Source: an uncultured Pelagibacteraceae bacterium (GTDB taxonomy: Bacteria > Pseudomonadota > Alphaproteobacteria > Pelagibacterales > Pelagibacteraceae). From it: a stretch of 61,441 nucleotides of DNA. Location of the stretch: NCBI GenBank assembly GCA_902605865.1, contig CACLEJ010000006.1:1-61441 (forward strand), written 5' to 3'. Position numbers and translations under genes: made by a program. Of this stretch, positions 50,444-59,374 are shown piece by piece. How positions within the stretch are numbered: the stretch's first letter is position 1; every line of letters starts with the position of its first letter. The notes under the pieces were generated by a model. That model did not search any database. It saw only the letters and a program-made list of their open reading frames with translations, and was not told the DNA's origin.

Positions 50444-51824
50444 TTTAGGAAAAAATGAACTTATTCATTTTGTTGGTATTGGTGGAATAGGTATGAGTGG
50501 CTTAGCATTGATTATGAATGGATTAGGTTACAAAGTTCAAGGTAGTGACATCGCTGATAACCGAAATATTGAGAGATTAAATGAAAAAAAAATAAAAATA
50601 TTTTTAAATCATAAAAAAGAGAATATAAAAAAAATAACTGTCCTAGTAATTTCTTCAGCAATAAAAAAAAATAACGTAGAATTAGTTGAGGCTATAAAAA
50701 AAAAATTACCAGTTTACACAAGAGGAGATATGTTGGGTCATATAGTATCTTTCATGAGAAATGTTGTCGTAACTGGTTCTCACGGGAAAACTACAACAAC
50801 ATCGTTAGTATCAAGTATTTTTACAGCAGGAAAATTGGATCCAACTATTATTAACGGTGGCGTATTAAACTCATTTGGTAATTCTGCAAAACTTGGTAAA
50901 AGTAATTGGTGTGTAACAGAGTCTGATGAGTCAGATGGTAGTTTTTTAAAAATTCCCTTTACATATTCTATAGCAACAAATTTAGATTCCGAGCACTTAG
51001 ACTTTTACAAAAATATGAATAATCTTAAAAAAAGTTTTCTAAAATTTATTGAAAAAATACCATCTGTAGGTAAAGGTTTCATATGTAATGATGATCAAAA
51101 TCTTAAAGCTGTTCTTAAAAACTCACAGAATAAAAATTTTTACACATATGGTAAAAATAAAAATTCAAATTTTCAAATAATAAATATTAAGCAAACTGCT
51201 AATATTTCAAGTTTCGATATTAAAATTAATATACCTAGCAAAAAAAAAATAATTAAAGGTATTAAACTACCAATGATAGGTATCCACAATATTCTAAATG
51301 CAACAGCTGCAGCTTCTCTAGCATTTACAATTGGATTGCCTGAAAAATATATCAAACTTGGACTATACAAATTTAAAGGAGTGCAGAGAAGGTTTTCTCA
51401 TTTATTCAATCATAACAAGATAAGTTTTTATGATGATTATGCTCATCATCCAACAGAAATACGCTCAGTTTTAACTGGTGTTAAAAATGTCTACAAAAAT
51501 AAAGAAATAGTGTGTGTTTTTCAACCTCACAGAATTTCAAGGGTAATAAATTTGAAAAAAGAATTTTCAAAATGTTTTAAAATGGCGGATACAATTTTAT
51601 TATGTCCAATTTTTACAGCTAATGAAAAACTAAAGCTTAATTTTACATATCATTCCTTTGCAAAATTAATAATAAAAAATTCTAATGTTAAGTTAATACT
51701 AGTTGACGATGAATTACAACTACGAAGATTTATAAAACAGAATGCATTTGGTGAAAAAATTTATATAGGCATGGGTGCAGGGTCCATATCAAATTGGATG
51801 AAAAATTTAAAAAATATTTTTTAA
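50433..51824 (+). CDS. murC: UDP-N-acetylmuramate-L-alanine ligase
   Basis: First amino-acid addition of the peptidoglycan stem. Segments: IHFVGIGGIGMSGLALIMN (about 10-28), SSAIKKNN, P-loop VTGSHGKTTTTSLVSSIF (about 108-125), ESDESDGSFLKI, TNLDSEHLDFY, GIHNILNATAAASLA, YDDYAHHPTEIRSVL with the C-terminal HHP motif and FQPHRISR. The 463 aa length matches the family. It is coupled to murB by a 1-nt TAATG overlap. Confidence 0.97.
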   Translation: MKIDLGKNELIHFVGIGGIGMSGLALIMNGLGYKVQGSDIADNRNIERLNEKKIKIFLNHKKENIKKITVLVISSAIKKNNVELVEAIKKKLPVYTRGDMLGHIVSFMRNVVVTGSHGKTTTTSLVSSIFTAGKLDPTIINGGVLNSFGNSAKLGKSNWCVTESDESDGSFLKIPFTYSIATNLDSEHLDFYKNMNNLKKSFLKFIEKIPSVGKGFICNDDQNLKAVLKNSQNKNFYTYGKNKNSNFQIINIKQTANISSFDIKINIPSKKKIIKGIKLPMIGIHNILNATAAASLAFTIGLPEKYIKLGLYKFKGVQRRFSHLFNHNKISFYDDYAHHPTEIRSVLTGVKNVYKNKEIVCVFQPHRISRVINLKKEFSKCFKMADTILLCPIFTANEKLKLNFTYHSFAKLIIKNSNVKLILVDDELQLRRFIKQNAFGEKIYIGMGAGSISNWMKNLKNIF

Positions 51825-52732
51825 TGAAAATTGAGGATATAAAAAAGTCAGGGTTAAATATTGATGGAGATATTTTTTTCGATCAGAGTATTAAAAATCT
51901 TAATTGGTTTAATATTGGAGGTAAAACTAAAATTTTTTTTAGACCGAACTCTCTTAAGGGATTAATAGAATATCTAAAACTTTATGGTTCAAGAGGTAAA
52001 ATATTTATTTTAGGAAACGGATCAAATGTTTTATTTGATGACGATACATACCAAGGCACAGTAATTAAGTTAGGCAAAAGTTTCTCAAACATAACTTTAT
52101 TGGACAATGAAACAATTATTGCTGGAACCGCTGTTTCGCAAAAAAAAGTTTCAGAATTTGCTAAGGATAATGGTATTTCTGGATTAGAATTTATGTCGTG
52201 TATACCAGGCTCTATAGGAGGTGGTATTAGAATGAACTCAGGATGTTTTAAGAAAGAATTTAAAGATATTCTTATTTCTATTCAACTAGTTGATTTTAAA
52301 GGTCTTGTAAGAAGTATACCTGCAAACAAAATTAATTTTAGATATCGATCAATAGAATTACCTGCTGATTTAATATTTTTAAGTGCTACTTTTAAAGGAA
52401 AAGAAAAAAATAGTGAAGAAATAAATAATTATATGAATGAGCTGAATACAAATAAAAACATGGCTCAACCAACCAGAATTAAAACAAGTGGCAGTACTTT
52501 TAAAAATCCTATTAATCAAACTGATAAAAAGGTTTGGGAGCTAATTAGATCAAGTGTTCCTAATGAAACAAGTTATGGAGATGCAGTTATATCAGAGAAA
52601 CATGCTAATTTTTTTGTCAATAAAAAAAATGCAAAATCTGAAGATATGAAGTCTTTAATTAATTTTGTAAAAAAGAAAGTCAAAGACCATACAGGTGTAA
52701 AATTAGAATTAGAAATTGTGGTAGTTGAATAA
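51824..52732 (+). CDS. murB: UDP-N-acetylenolpyruvoylglucosamine reductase, type I
   Basis: FAD enzyme that reduces UDP-GlcNAc-enolpyruvate to UDP-MurNAc. NLNWFNIGGKTKIFFRP, FILGNGSNVLFDDD (FAD), GISGLEFMSCIPGSIGGGIRMNSG, the RYRSIEL segment and SGSTFKNP with the catalytic Ser, then HANFFVNKKNA, identify it. The start at ATG 51824 overlaps the murC stop; an in-frame start ten codons upstream falls in murC. The 302 aa length is normal. Confidence 0.95.
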   Translation: MKIEDIKKSGLNIDGDIFFDQSIKNLNWFNIGGKTKIFFRPNSLKGLIEYLKLYGSRGKIFILGNGSNVLFDDDTYQGTVIKLGKSFSNITLLDNETIIAGTAVSQKKVSEFAKDNGISGLEFMSCIPGSIGGGIRMNSGCFKKEFKDILISIQLVDFKGLVRSIPANKINFRYRSIELPADLIFLSATFKGKEKNSEEINNYMNELNTNKNMAQPTRIKTSGSTFKNPINQTDKKVWELIRSSVPNETSYGDAVISEKHANFFVNKKNAKSEDMKSLINFVKKKVKDHTGVKLELEIVVVE

Positions 52733-53652
52733 TGGATAAAATTTTAATATTAGCAGGAGGGTATTCTAATGAAAGGCAGATCAGCTTAATAACAGCCAAA
52801 AGTGTTATTGAAGAGTTGAAAAAAGCTAAGAAATATAATCTTTTATTAATCGAACCGGATGGAAATTTTGTTAAAAAATTAAGAAAATTTAAGCCAGATT
52901 TAGTTTTTAATCTTTTACACGGAAGATATGGAGAGGATGGTTATATCCAATCAATACTTGAATCTGAAAAAGTAAAATACACTCATTCGGGTGTTTTATC
53001 ATCATCTCTAGCAATCGATAAAGAATTATCAAAAAAAATATTTATTAAAAATCATATTCTAACACCACCATATTTTAAATTTTCATTTAAAAATAATTTT
53101 AATATTAAAATTATATTAAAAAAAATTGATAATAATTTGAAATTCCCTGTGGTGTTAAAACCTATTAATGAGGGATCTAGTGTAGGAGTATACATTAGTA
53201 ACAAAAAAAATTTCTACAGAAACCTGATGAAATTGGAAAAATTTAAAGAAGTTTTAATTGAAAAATACATACCTGGAAGAGAAATCCAAGCTGCAATCTT
53301 AGGTAATAAAAAACTAGGAATAATAGAGTTAAAGCCTAAAAGAAAGTTTTATGATTACAAAGCTAAGTATAGCAAAAGTGCAAAAACACAGCACATCATT
53401 CCAGTTAATGTAAGCTCTAAAAATTATGATAATGTCAACTCTATAGCTATGAAAGCTCATAAACTATTAAAATGTAGGGGTGTATCTAGGTCAGATTTTA
53501 GATTTTATAATAATAAATTTTATCTATTAGAGTTAAATACTCAGCCTGGTATGACATCTTTATCTTTAGTGCCAGAAATTGCAAGATATAGAAATATTAG
53601 TTTTATGCAACTTATAGAAGAAATAATGAATGATGCATCCATCAATAAGTAA
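52732..53652 (+). CDS. ddl: D-alanine-D-alanine ligase
   Basis: An ATP-grasp enzyme providing D-Ala-D-Ala for the MurF half of the MurEF fusion. The N-terminal LAGGYSNERQISLITAKSVIEEL, FNLLHGRYGEDGYIQSILE, YTHSGVLSSSLAIDKELSK, PVVLKPINEGSSVGVYI, VEKYIPGRE-type segment (LIEKYIPGREIQ) and the C-terminal LLELNTQPGMTSLSLVPEIA are family hallmarks. At 306 aa it is normal. It overlaps murB by 1 nt and ftsQ by 23 nt. Confidence 0.95.
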   Translation: MDKILILAGGYSNERQISLITAKSVIEELKKAKKYNLLLIEPDGNFVKKLRKFKPDLVFNLLHGRYGEDGYIQSILESEKVKYTHSGVLSSSLAIDKELSKKIFIKNHILTPPYFKFSFKNNFNIKIILKKIDNNLKFPVVLKPINEGSSVGVYISNKKNFYRNLMKLEKFKEVLIEKYIPGREIQAAILGNKKLGIIELKPKRKFYDYKAKYSKSAKTQHIIPVNVSSKNYDNVNSIAMKAHKLLKCRGVSRSDFRFYNNKFYLLELNTQPGMTSLSLVPEIARYRNISFMQLIEEIMNDASINK

Positions 53653-54328
53653 ATATAAGTTATACCTTTATTTATTCTTTTTTATTTTTTTAAGCTCAAT
53701 TTTTAATTTTAAATTTGTAGAAAGTTTTAAAGATAAATTTAGTTTAAAAGAAATTACCATAAGTGGAATTTCCCAATATGAAAAAAAAATAATAGAAAAT
53801 GAACTTAAAAATTTTCGAAATACAAATATTTTTAAATTAAATAGGAATAAGATTTTGGAAACAATAAAAAAATTTAATTTTTTGGAAAATATATATATAA
53901 GTAAAATTATACCATCTACTATCAATATAGATTTGTCCAAAACATCAATACTTGGAAAGACATTAATAGATGGAGAAATTTTTTTTATAGGTAAAAATGG
54001 AAAGCTTATTAATTCTAATCAAATACTTGAAAAAAATAAAGTCCCAATGGTGTTTGGAGAATTTAAAGTGCAGGAATTTTTAAAAATATATAATATTTTA
54101 AATAGTCATCATTTAGAATTAGTTCAAATTGAGAAGTATTATTATTTTAAAAATAAAAGATGGGACTTATTATTCTCTAATGGAACTGAATTAAAGTTAC
54201 CTTCAAAAAAAATAGAGGATTCAATTAAAATTTACAAACAGTTATTGGATAATAAGAATTTAATAAATATAAAAACTATTGATCTAAGGGTGGCTGATCA
54301 AATTATATTAACAAATAAAAATGAGTAA
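53630..54328 (+). CDS. ftsQ: Cell division protein FtsQ
   Basis: Bitopic divisome protein linking FtsL to the early ring. The 232-aa sequence has a short cytoplasmic N-terminus, one membrane helix (about 10-28), a POTRA domain starting SLKEITISGISQYEKKIIENEL and a beta domain ending IDLRVADQIILTN, the FtsQ C-terminal pattern. The call also relies on its position between ddl and ftsA. The N-terminus has two adjacent Met codons (53630, 53633). It overlaps ddl by 23 nt and ftsA by 8 nt. Confidence 0.88.
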   Translation: MMHPSISKYKLYLYLFFFIFLSSIFNFKFVESFKDKFSLKEITISGISQYEKKIIENELKNFRNTNIFKLNRNKILETIKKFNFLENIYISKIIPSTINIDLSKTSILGKTLIDGEIFFIGKNGKLINSNQILEKNKVPMVFGEFKVQEFLKIYNILNSHHLELVQIEKYYYFKNKRWDLLFSNGTELKLPSKKIEDSIKIYKQLLDNKNLINIKTIDLRVADQIILTNKNE

Positions 54329-55487
54329 TTTAGAAACAGTAATAGATTTTGGATCTAAAAATTTAAGGTTAGGTGTATTTGATGAATCTTCAGAAAGAAT
54401 TTATTCATCAAATGCCAAAATTGCTGAATTTGATGAAAATAAAGGTTTCGATAAATCTTTAAATCAACTGATTAGAGATGCTGAAAAAAAATTATCAATG
54501 CATCTAGTTGATGTTAATATACTATATGATACATCAAAATTTAATTTTATAGATCTTTCAATTAAAAAATCCTTTGATCAGCCTACTTTAATATCTAAAC
54601 ATTATGATAGCCTAGTAGAAGAAGCTAATTTTATAGTTTCAGAAAATAATTTTAAAGATCAGGTTATACATATTATTGTAAATAATATTATTATTGATGG
54701 TAACAAAAAAATTGAAGTTATATCCGATGAGATAAAAATAAAATTTTTAATACTGGAAATAAAGTTTATTTGTTTAAATAAATCTTTAATATCAATTATT
54801 TCAAATGAATTTAAAAAAAATAATTTAAATATTTCAAATATATATTGCTCAAGTTATGTAAAATCTATTTTCTATAAAAAAAATTTAGAAATAAAAAATA
54901 ATCTTATCTTTTTAGATATTGGATTTGAGAGAACCAGTGCTTTATTTTTTAATAATAATAAATTTCAATTTTTAAATTCTATACCTTTAGGTGGTAATAA
55001 TATTACAAAAGATATTTCAAAAATTTTTAAACTGAGTATTGAATATTCTGAGAATTTGAAAATAAAATTTAATAAAAATGAGAAAGAGATATTTTTACAA
55101 AGAAATTTTTCAAATAATAAAAATTTATATACTGAAATTATAGAAAAAAATATTTCAATTGATTTATTGAAACAAATTATTGAAGCAAGAGTTAATGAAA
55201 TTATTGAATTAACAATACTAAACAATAATTACTTTAAAAAAATTAATTCTACAAAAAAACAATGTATAGTTTTTATTGGAAATGGATCAAAGCTAATACC
55301 AAATATTAACAGTATTAATTCAAAAAAAATATTTTCAGATTTAATTTTTTTTGAAGAGAATGATTTGAAGATTTGTGATGCTGGGATAAACTATTATAAA
55401 AGTAATGAAAGTTATCTAACAAAAAATAAAAAAAAGCCCAAAAAAACAGGCTTTTTTGAGAAATTTTTTAACTTATTTTCTAAATAA
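54321..55487 (+). CDS. ftsA: Cell division protein FtsA
   Basis: Actin-like membrane tether for FtsZ. Phosphate-1 loop TVIDFGSKNLRLGVFDES (about 6-23), phosphate-2 LIFLDIGFERTSALFFNNN, SIPLGGNNITKDISKIF and VFIGNGSKLIPNI fit the FtsA ATPase fold. The C-terminal FFEKFFNLFSK forms the amphipathic membrane-targeting helix. The sequence is strongly diverged and Lys/Ile/Asn-rich. It is normally followed by ftsZ, but here lpxC follows and ftsZ lies about 14 kb upstream. A terminator-like hairpin is embedded in its last codons. Confidence 0.9.
   Translation: MSNLETVIDFGSKNLRLGVFDESSERIYSSNAKIAEFDENKGFDKSLNQLIRDAEKKLSMHLVDVNILYDTSKFNFIDLSIKKSFDQPTLISKHYDSLVEEANFIVSENNFKDQVIHIIVNNIIIDGNKKIEVISDEIKIKFLILEIKFICLNKSLISIISNEFKKNNLNISNIYCSSYVKSIFYKKNLEIKNNLIFLDIGFERTSALFFNNNKFQFLNSIPLGGNNITKDISKIFKLSIEYSENLKIKFNKNEKEIFLQRNFSNNKNLYTEIIEKNISIDLLKQIIEARVNEIIELTILNNNYFKKINSTKKQCIVFIGNGSKLIPNINSINSKKIFSDLIFFEENDLKICDAGINYYKSNESYLTKNKKKPKKTGFFEKFFNLFSK
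55430..55457 (+). terminator. Terminator-like hairpin inside the 3' end of ftsA
   Basis: AAAAAAGCC (55430-55438) and GGCTTTTTT (55449-55457) can pair over 9 bp around a 10-nt loop, an A-tract/GC/T-tract arrangement like a bidirectional intrinsic terminator. It lies about 30 nt before the ftsA stop. Only three pairs are G-C, so strength is doubtful. Because it encodes a Lys/Pro linker (KKPKKTGFF), it may be incidental. Confidence 0.35.
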
Positions 55488-55509
55488 TTGTATTTTCTTG
55501 TAACATTAC

Positions 55510-55539
55510 TTGAATATTAAATTTCCTTAGTTTTTATAT
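55510..55539 (+). promoter_or_regulatory. Candidate promoter of lpxC
   Basis: TTGAAT (55510-55515) and TTATAT (55534-55539) with an 18-bp spacer, in the 62-bp ftsA-lpxC gap, one of the few true gaps in the cluster. The predicted start would leave almost no leader before the ATG at 55550. Such A+T-rich matches are frequent by chance. Confidence 0.35.
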
Positions 55540-55549
55540 ATTTTAGATA

Positions 55550-56473
55550 ATGTCATTATTATCACAATCAACCATATCAAATGAAATATCATTATCTGGA
55601 ATAGGAATTCATACTGGTAAAAAAGTAAACCTTAGAATTTTACCTTCTTCACCAAATTCTGGAATAATATTTAAAAGAGTTGATATTAAAAATAATAATA
55701 TAGTTATTCCTAATTTCGAAAATGTCTCAGACGCAACACTTTGCACAACAATATCGAATCAATATGGAATAAAAGTTTCAACCATTGAACATCTTATGGC
55801 TGCTTTTTTAGGAATGGGAATAGATAATGCTATTGTAGAACTTGATTCACAGGAAGTTCCCATACTTGATGGATCTGCTACAGGTTTTGTAAAAATTTTA
55901 AAAGAAACTGGATTAAAAAATAGCGATACCCCAATTAAATTGATTAAAATAAATAATAGTGTCGAAATACATGAGGGAAATAAATTCATCTCTATAGAAA
56001 AGTCAAATGCAACTTTAGAAATTGAATTTGAAATAAATTACGAAAATCAGTTAATTAAAAATCAAAAAAATAAAATAAATGTTTTTGAAGATAAATTAGA
56101 TGATGTATTTAATTCAAGAACATTCTGTTTATATGAAGACATAGAAAAATTGAAAAAAATAGGTTTAGGAAAAGGTGGATCTTTAGAAAATGCAATAGTT
56201 GTAAAAGAAAACGAGATACTAAATGAAGAAGGCTTAAGAAATAAAAATGAGTTTGTAAACCATAAAATCCTTGATTGTATGGGTGATCTTTATCTAGTTG
56301 GATATAGAATAATAGGGTCCCTAAAATGTAGACAGGGTGGTCATAGCTTAACAAATAAATTATTAAGAAAAGTATTTAGTGATAATGAAAACTATTCTTT
56401 ACTTGAAATCAAAGGTAAAAATTTACCTCATTCACTAATTAATAATCGTCAATATTTAAAATCTATTGCTTAA
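55550..56473 (+). CDS. lpxC: UDP-3-O-acyl-N-acetylglucosamine deacetylase
   Basis: Zinc enzyme for the committed step of lipid A synthesis. SLSGIGIHTGKKVNLRILP, TIEHLMAAFLGMGIDNAIVELD (first zinc His in EHLMAA), SRTFCLYEDIEKL, the LRNKNEFVNHKILDCMGDLYL segment with the second His and Asp, and the catalytic His in QGGHSLTNKLL are present. The 307 aa length is normal. It ends the alphaproteobacterial dcw cluster as usual, although here ftsA rather than ftsZ precedes it. Confidence 0.96.
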   Translation: MSLLSQSTISNEISLSGIGIHTGKKVNLRILPSSPNSGIIFKRVDIKNNNIVIPNFENVSDATLCTTISNQYGIKVSTIEHLMAAFLGMGIDNAIVELDSQEVPILDGSATGFVKILKETGLKNSDTPIKLIKINNSVEIHEGNKFISIEKSNATLEIEFEINYENQLIKNQKNKINVFEDKLDDVFNSRTFCLYEDIEKLKKIGLGKGGSLENAIVVKENEILNEEGLRNKNEFVNHKILDCMGDLYLVGYRIIGSLKCRQGGHSLTNKLLRKVFSDNENYSLLEIKGKNLPHSLINNRQYLKSIA

Positions 56474-56478
56474 AAATT

Positions 56479-56508
56479 AGAATTTTATAAATATTCTGTT
56501 AAAATTCT
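56479..56508. repeat. Perfect inverted repeat just before bamD
   Basis: AGAATTTTA (56479-56487) and TAAAATTCT (56500-56508) are perfect reverse complements, 12 nt apart. The second arm ends 3 nt before the bamD ATG, where the ribosome binding site should be. It could be an RNA hairpin limiting bamD translation or an operator; no T-tract follows. Confidence 0.4.
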
Positions 56509-56511
56509 CAA

Positions 56512-57351
56512 ATGAAAATTATCAATTTTTTACTAATCTTTTTTATAACATTTGCTCTAGTATCTTGTTCCAAAAAAGAGGAAAAAATATCATTAATTAA
56601 AGAAAATAATTTAGAGATGCAAATGATAGAAGCTTACAATGAAGGATTAAAGGAATTTAATAAAGGAGATATTTTTTTTGCTGCAAAAAAATTTAATGAA
56701 GTTGAGCTTTTATACCCACAATCGATTTGGGCACCTAGATCAACTTTAATGGCGGCGTACAGTTATTATTCTCAATTATACTTTACTGATGCAATTTTAG
56801 AATTAGAAAGATTTTTAGATAAATATAAAAACCATCCAAATACAGATTATGCCTATTACCTAATAGCTATCTGTCATTACAATCAAATCATTGATGAAAC
56901 AAAGGATCTTGGTGAAATTGTTAAATCAAGGGAATATTTCACAGTATTAATCGATAATTTTCCAAATACTGAATTTGCAGAGGATGCTCAATTTAAACTT
57001 GAATTAATAAATGAGATACTTGGTTCTAAAGAATTATATCTGGCAAACTATTATTTAGAGAGAGAAAAATGGATACCAGCAATAAATAGGTATAAAAAAA
57101 TAATAGAATATTATGATACAACAATTTTTGTAGAAGAAGCGTTATACAGGTTGGTAGAGTTAAATTACAAGTTAGGTCTAATTGATGAGTCAAAAAAATA
57201 TGCTGCTTTACTTGGGTACAATTACCAAACAAGTTATTGGTATGAAAGATCTTATAATATTTTAAATAAAAATTACAAAAAAACTAAGATAAAAAAAGAT
57301 CTTAACAAAGAAAAATCATTACTTAAAAAATTCAAAAAATTATTTGAATAA
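56512..57351 (+). CDS. bamD: Outer membrane assembly lipoprotein BamD (ComL)
   Basis: Essential lipoprotein of the BAM complex that inserts beta-barrel proteins. A lipoprotein signal peptide ends in the lipobox LVSC (Cys about 20). TPR-like repeats follow: AYNEGLKEFNKGDIFFAAKKFNEVELLYPQSIWAPRS (in parts), YSYYSQLYFTDAILELERFL, YYLIAICHYNQI and FAEDAQFKLELI with YYLEREKWIPAINRYKKII. The 279 aa length is slightly over the usual. It precedes ligA by 10 nt; recN, often between bamD and ligA in alphaproteobacteria, is absent here. Confidence 0.94.
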   Translation: MKIINFLLIFFITFALVSCSKKEEKISLIKENNLEMQMIEAYNEGLKEFNKGDIFFAAKKFNEVELLYPQSIWAPRSTLMAAYSYYSQLYFTDAILELERFLDKYKNHPNTDYAYYLIAICHYNQIIDETKDLGEIVKSREYFTVLIDNFPNTEFAEDAQFKLELINEILGSKELYLANYYLEREKWIPAINRYKKIIEYYDTTIFVEEALYRLVELNYKLGLIDESKKYAALLGYNYQTSYWYERSYNILNKNYKKTKIKKDLNKEKSLLKKFKKLFE

Positions 57352-57361
57352 AAAGAATTTA

Positions 57362-59374
57362 ATGAAAGAAAGTGAAATAAAAAAAATCTTTAAAAAAAAA
57401 ATTAAAGAAATTAACAAGCATAATAAATTTTATTTTAGCGAAAGTTCACCTCAAATTTCTGATTCAGAATATGACCAATTAAAAAAAGAAATAATTAGTT
57501 TAGAAAAGAAATATTCTTTTTTAAAAAGCTCATTATCGCCTACACATTCCTTAGGATATGCTCCTTCAAAAAATTTTATTAAATCTAAACATAGAGTTAA
57601 GATGTTGTCATTATCTAATGCTTTTGATATCAAGGATCTGGAAAATTTTGAAAAGAAAATCTTTAATTATTTAAACAAAAAAGTAGAAATTGAATATAGT
57701 GTTGAACCAAAAATAGATGGGATCTCAGCTTCATTAACCTACAAAAATGGCGAATTGGTAAAAGGTACCTCTAGAGGAGATGGTACTACAGGAGAGGTTA
57801 TCACTGAAAATTTAAAAACAATTAGTGATATACCTCAAAATATAAATTTTAAGGATTTCCCAAAAGATATTGATATTAGAGGAGAAGTTTTTATAACCAA
57901 AGATGATTTTGATAAATTAAAAAATAATTTTGCAAATCCCAGAAATGCAGCATCGGGTTCTCTAAGACAAAAAAATCCTGAGGAGACAAAAAAAATCCCT
58001 CTAAATTTTATAGCTTATACTTATGGTTATTTTGAAAGTGATAAAATCAAAAAACAGTCAGATTTTTTAAGTTTATTAAAAAAATGGGGTTTCAAAATAA
58101 ATCAGCATAACAAAGTTTTAAAAACTATTATTGATTTGGAAAATTTTCACAAAAAATTTGAAAATGATAGGTTTGATTTAGAATATGATGTGGATGGTCT
58201 TGTTTATAAAATAAACAGTCTAGAACTTCAAAAAAGATTAGGATTTACTTCAAATTCTCCTAGGTGGGCTATAGCTCATAAATTTTCTGCTGATAGCGCC
58301 TATTCTCAAATAAAAGATATAAGTATTCAAGTTGGTAGAACAGGTGCATTAACCCCAGTAGCAAGAATAAAACCAGTAAATATTGGTGGTGTAGTAGTTT
58401 CAAATGCAACACTTCACAATGAAGATGAAATAATTAGAAAAGATATAAGACTTGGTGATACTGTAAAAGTAGAGAGAGCGGGTGATGTTATTCCTCATGT
58501 TGTTTTAGTTGATCTTGAAAAAAGAGAAATAAAATCAAAAAAGTTTATTTTTCCAAATAATTGTCCTTCTTGTGGTTCAGAAACAATAAAAGAATTCAAT
58601 AAAACAACAAAAAAACATGATGCTGTAAGAAGATGTACTAATGAAGGTTATGATTGTGAAAAAATTGCAATTGAAAAAATTAAACATTTTATATCTAAAG
58701 ATGCGATGAATATTGATGGACTTGGAAAAAAAGTTGTAGAAAATTTTTGGGATCTTAATTTAATTAGATTTCCACAAGATATATATAATTTAGATTATGA
58801 TAAAATATCAAATTTAGAAGGCTGGGGGGATCTATCAGTCTCAAACCTAAAATATTCTATAGAGCAATCAAAAAAAGTTTCTTTAGATAAATTTTTGTAT
58901 GCTATTGGAATAAGACATATTGGAATTGAAAATGCAAAACTTCTAGCAGAACATGTAAAGTCGATAAAAAATTTTATAATTTTTGTAAGTAAAAATAAAT
59001 TAAATGAACTGCTAAATATAGATGGAATTGGAGAGACTCAAGTAAATTCTTTAAAAAAGTTTTTCGAAAATAAATCTAATTATAAAATAGTTGAAAAATT
59101 ATCTTCCCTTTTAAACATTTCTGATATTAAATTAAATAAAGATGGTAAACTGTTAAACAATACATTTATGTTTACTGGAAAATTATCAAACATGAGTAGA
59201 GCTGAGGCAAAATCATTAATCGAAGAGAATTCGGGGTCTGTTGTAAGTTCAGTTAATAAAAAATTAAAATATTTAATAATTGGCGAAAAACCAACAAACC
59301 GAAAAGTTCAAGAAGCTAGAGAATTGGGAATAAAAATATTATCTCAAAAAGAATGGCTTAATTTACTAAATTAG
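57362..59374 (+). CDS. ligA: NAD-dependent DNA ligase
   Basis: Seals nicks in replication and repair. Domains in order: Ia (YDQLKKEIISLEKKYSFL), adenylation with nucleophile Lys117 in EPKIDGISAS and SRGDGTTGE, and the OB fold (QVGRTGALTPVARIKPVNIGG, in parts). A four-Cys zinc finger (CPSCG...C...C), HhH repeats (NIDGLGKKVV, NIDGIGETQV) and a C-terminal BRCT (FMFTGKLSNMSRAEAKSLIEE) follow. The start was chosen at ATG 57362, giving 670 aa; a TTG at 57344 overlapping bamD is less likely. The 3' end overlaps convergent pepP by 9 nt. Confidence 0.96.
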   Translation: MKESEIKKIFKKKIKEINKHNKFYFSESSPQISDSEYDQLKKEIISLEKKYSFLKSSLSPTHSLGYAPSKNFIKSKHRVKMLSLSNAFDIKDLENFEKKIFNYLNKKVEIEYSVEPKIDGISASLTYKNGELVKGTSRGDGTTGEVITENLKTISDIPQNINFKDFPKDIDIRGEVFITKDDFDKLKNNFANPRNAASGSLRQKNPEETKKIPLNFIAYTYGYFESDKIKKQSDFLSLLKKWGFKINQHNKVLKTIIDLENFHKKFENDRFDLEYDVDGLVYKINSLELQKRLGFTSNSPRWAIAHKFSADSAYSQIKDISIQVGRTGALTPVARIKPVNIGGVVVSNATLHNEDEIIRKDIRLGDTVKVERAGDVIPHVVLVDLEKREIKSKKFIFPNNCPSCGSETIKEFNKTTKKHDAVRRCTNEGYDCEKIAIEKIKHFISKDAMNIDGLGKKVVENFWDLNLIRFPQDIYNLDYDKISNLEGWGDLSVSNLKYSIEQSKKVSLDKFLYAIGIRHIGIENAKLLAEHVKSIKNFIIFVSKNKLNELLNIDGIGETQVNSLKKFFENKSNYKIVEKLSSLLNISDIKLNKDGKLLNNTFMFTGKLSNMSRAEAKSLIEENSGSVVSSVNKKLKYLIIGEKPTNRKVQEARELGIKILSQKEWLNLLN

